From Streptomyces sp. NBC_01231 (GTDB taxonomy: Bacteria; Actinomycetota; Actinomycetes; Streptomycetales; Streptomycetaceae), in assembly GCA_035999765.1 (NCBI GenBank), contig CP108521.1, positions 11,098,001-11,162,000 of the forward strand: a stretch of DNA of 64,000 bases, written 5' to 3'. Each line of letters begins with the position of its first letter. Within the stretch, counting starts at the first letter, position 1. Made by a program: the position numbers and the translations under genes. Below are positions 63,156 to 64,000 of this stretch, one piece after another. Below the pieces are notes generated by a model. That model was not told the origin of the DNA, did not search any database, and was given only the letters and a program-made list of their open reading frames with translations.

Positions 63156-63678
63156 GCGGTGTGGTCGGGCCCGTCGTGGGCGCTCCGCTCAGCGTGCCGC
63201 CGTGGTGGTCCCGCGTCCGGCGACCCCGCCGCGAGGGCTGCCGAGCCGTGGCGACTGGCGACCACACGGCCGCGATCAGCTGGGGACTGACGCCCACGAG
63301 GTCCTCTTCGAGGCCACCGTCGATTCGCTGCGCCGCGTCTTCGCCGTTCCGGACGACGTTGCTGGCATCACCGAAGGACTCGTGCGCCACTGGCGCACCC
63401 CCGAGGGGGAGTACGGGGAGGAGTGGGAACGGGCATCCGAGGTGCGGAAGTCGATCGAGGCGTTCCACTCGCCGGATGGAGGTTCCGTTGTGATCGTCCG
63501 ATTCGTGGGTGGCCCGCTTAAGGGAGGTCTTCCCCGTGGGGTGCCTGCGGCCGGCGGTCCGCGCCCATGCGACGAGCCCGTTCTCGCGAGCCGACCGGAG
63601 CCGAATGCGGGCGGCAGATTCCGGGAGCCGCGCACACGTGGGAACCGTGCGCAGTGGGCAGGGCGCAGGGGGGCCCGA
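63156..63678. other. stretch with one unidentified plus-strand fragment
   Basis: From about 63262 a plus-strand frame reads LFEATVDSLRRVFAVPDDVA, GITEGLVRHWRTPEGEYGEE and IEAFHSPDGGSVVIVRF, which looks like real protein sequence without a start or recognised family. It is probably the remains of a hypothetical gene. Confidence 0.35.
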
Positions 63679-64000
63679 TCAGTTGGCCGACGTGTTCCGT
63701 GTCATCTCGGCTGCCTCGGTGATGGCGCGTTGTCTGAGATTGCCGAACAGCTGCATCGTGACGGCGGCCAGGACGTCGTCCCCGCCAACAGTCCGCCCGT
63801 CCCCGCGGCGGGTGGACAGGGCGAGGAGGGGGTCCTTGAGCAGCGGGGCCGGGGCTGTCTCGCCCGGCACCACCAGACTGACCGTCCCGAACCGCTTGAC
63901 CCCGCCCTCGCGGACGACCTTGGCCGCGTCCCGGGCCAGGGCCGTCAGGAACACGCTCGCGATTCCGTCCAGGTCGCGGACCATCGCCGGGACGGCCCTC
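63679..64000 (-). CDS. hypothetical protein, partial at right edge
   Basis: The minus-strand frame is open from the right edge to TGA 63679. It contains VRDLDGIASVFLTALARDAA, KVVREGGVKRFGTVSLVVPG and DDVLAAVTMQLFGNLRQRAI, a plausible folded protein with a helical C-terminus. An ATG at 63984 exists, but the frame stays open to the edge, so the gene probably starts outside. No family was recognised. Confidence 0.4.
   Translation of the reverse strand, partial: RAVPAMVRDLDGIASVFLTALARDAAKVVREGGVKRFGTVSLVVPGETAPAPLLKDPLLALSTRRGDGRTVGGDDVLAAVTMQLFGNLRQRAITEAAEMTRNTSAN

Noticed and set aside
1..64000. CRISPR arrays, tRNA and rRNA genes
   Set aside because: No regularly spaced repeats and no cloverleaf or rRNA-like stretches were noticed on either strand; a tRNAscan or Rfam scan was not possible.

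Overview
The window is high-GC actinobacterial DNA, most likely a Streptomyces chromosome. The grounds are the codon usage with G/C third positions, the many GTG starts, ATGA/GTGA stop-start overlaps in operons, and gene families typical of that genus. No rRNA, tRNA or CRISPR array was seen. Working operons alternate with broken genes: truncated, frameshifted or chimeric pieces of transposases, secreted glycosidases, regulators and oxidoreductases. This density of relics suggests an unstable accessory region, perhaps a chromosome arm; that placement is inference.

Layout. 1-1 kb: a strong hairpin and a small secreted peptide. 1.0-4.4 kb: a minus-strand operon of an alpha/beta hydrolase, a metallo-beta-lactamase-fold hydrolase and a fumarylacetoacetase-family enzyme, with a broken divergent TetR gene. 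4.9-8.4 kb: a group II intron with a damaged reverse transcriptase, then a decayed IS1380-type transposase. 8.7-9.6 kb: a second, inverted copy of the TetR/hydrolase pair in which TetR is intact and the hydrolase is the broken partner. 9.7-12.5 kb: fragments around a GH43-AbfB arabinan-type enzyme.

12.5-20.3 kb: a catabolic cluster for a four-carbon acid sugar or related hydroxy-acid. It holds an RraA-like aldolase, OtnC-, OtnK- and OtnI-like proteins, an isopropylmalate/tartrate-type dehydrogenase, an Asp/Glu-racemase-like protein, a FadR-type regulator and a divergent CitMHS transporter. AACCGG-type repeats in both control regions are candidate operators. 20.9-27.5 kb: a DUF4333 protein, an S9 peptidase, an IS701-like element with readable terminal repeats, and a divergent M20 peptidase/Lrp pair. 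27.5-31 kb: relics of a D-Ala-D-Ala-ligase-like ATP-grasp gene and of IS110 and IS481 transposases.

31-56 kb: a large plant-polysaccharide utilisation locus. One plus-strand operon encodes MFS, GH43, GH42 (frameshifted) and a DUF5060/DUF4038 glycosidase. One minus-strand operon encodes a solute-binding lipoprotein, a permease, a fused permease-ATPase, an ATPase and a Tat-exported esterase-like protein. A LacI regulator is divergent from a GH78 rhamnosidase, followed by a GH43 exo-galactanase-like enzyme and a GH3. Three transcription units share a 14-bp operator (GTAGAACGTTRYAC) just downstream of similar TTGAC promoters, so they probably form one LacI regulon. The enzyme set suggests a galactose- and rhamnose-rich substrate such as arabinogalactan or rhamnogalacturonan side chains. 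A paralogous second set has been reduced to a scar at 51.3-52.4 kb.

56-64 kb: chimeric relics (IstB, HAD, TauD-like, CBM35-ricin lectin, tectonin, GMC oxidoreductase), then a GNAT protein, a small redox pair (NAD(P)-binding protein and PPOX-fold protein) with a divergent TetR, and a partial gene at the right edge.
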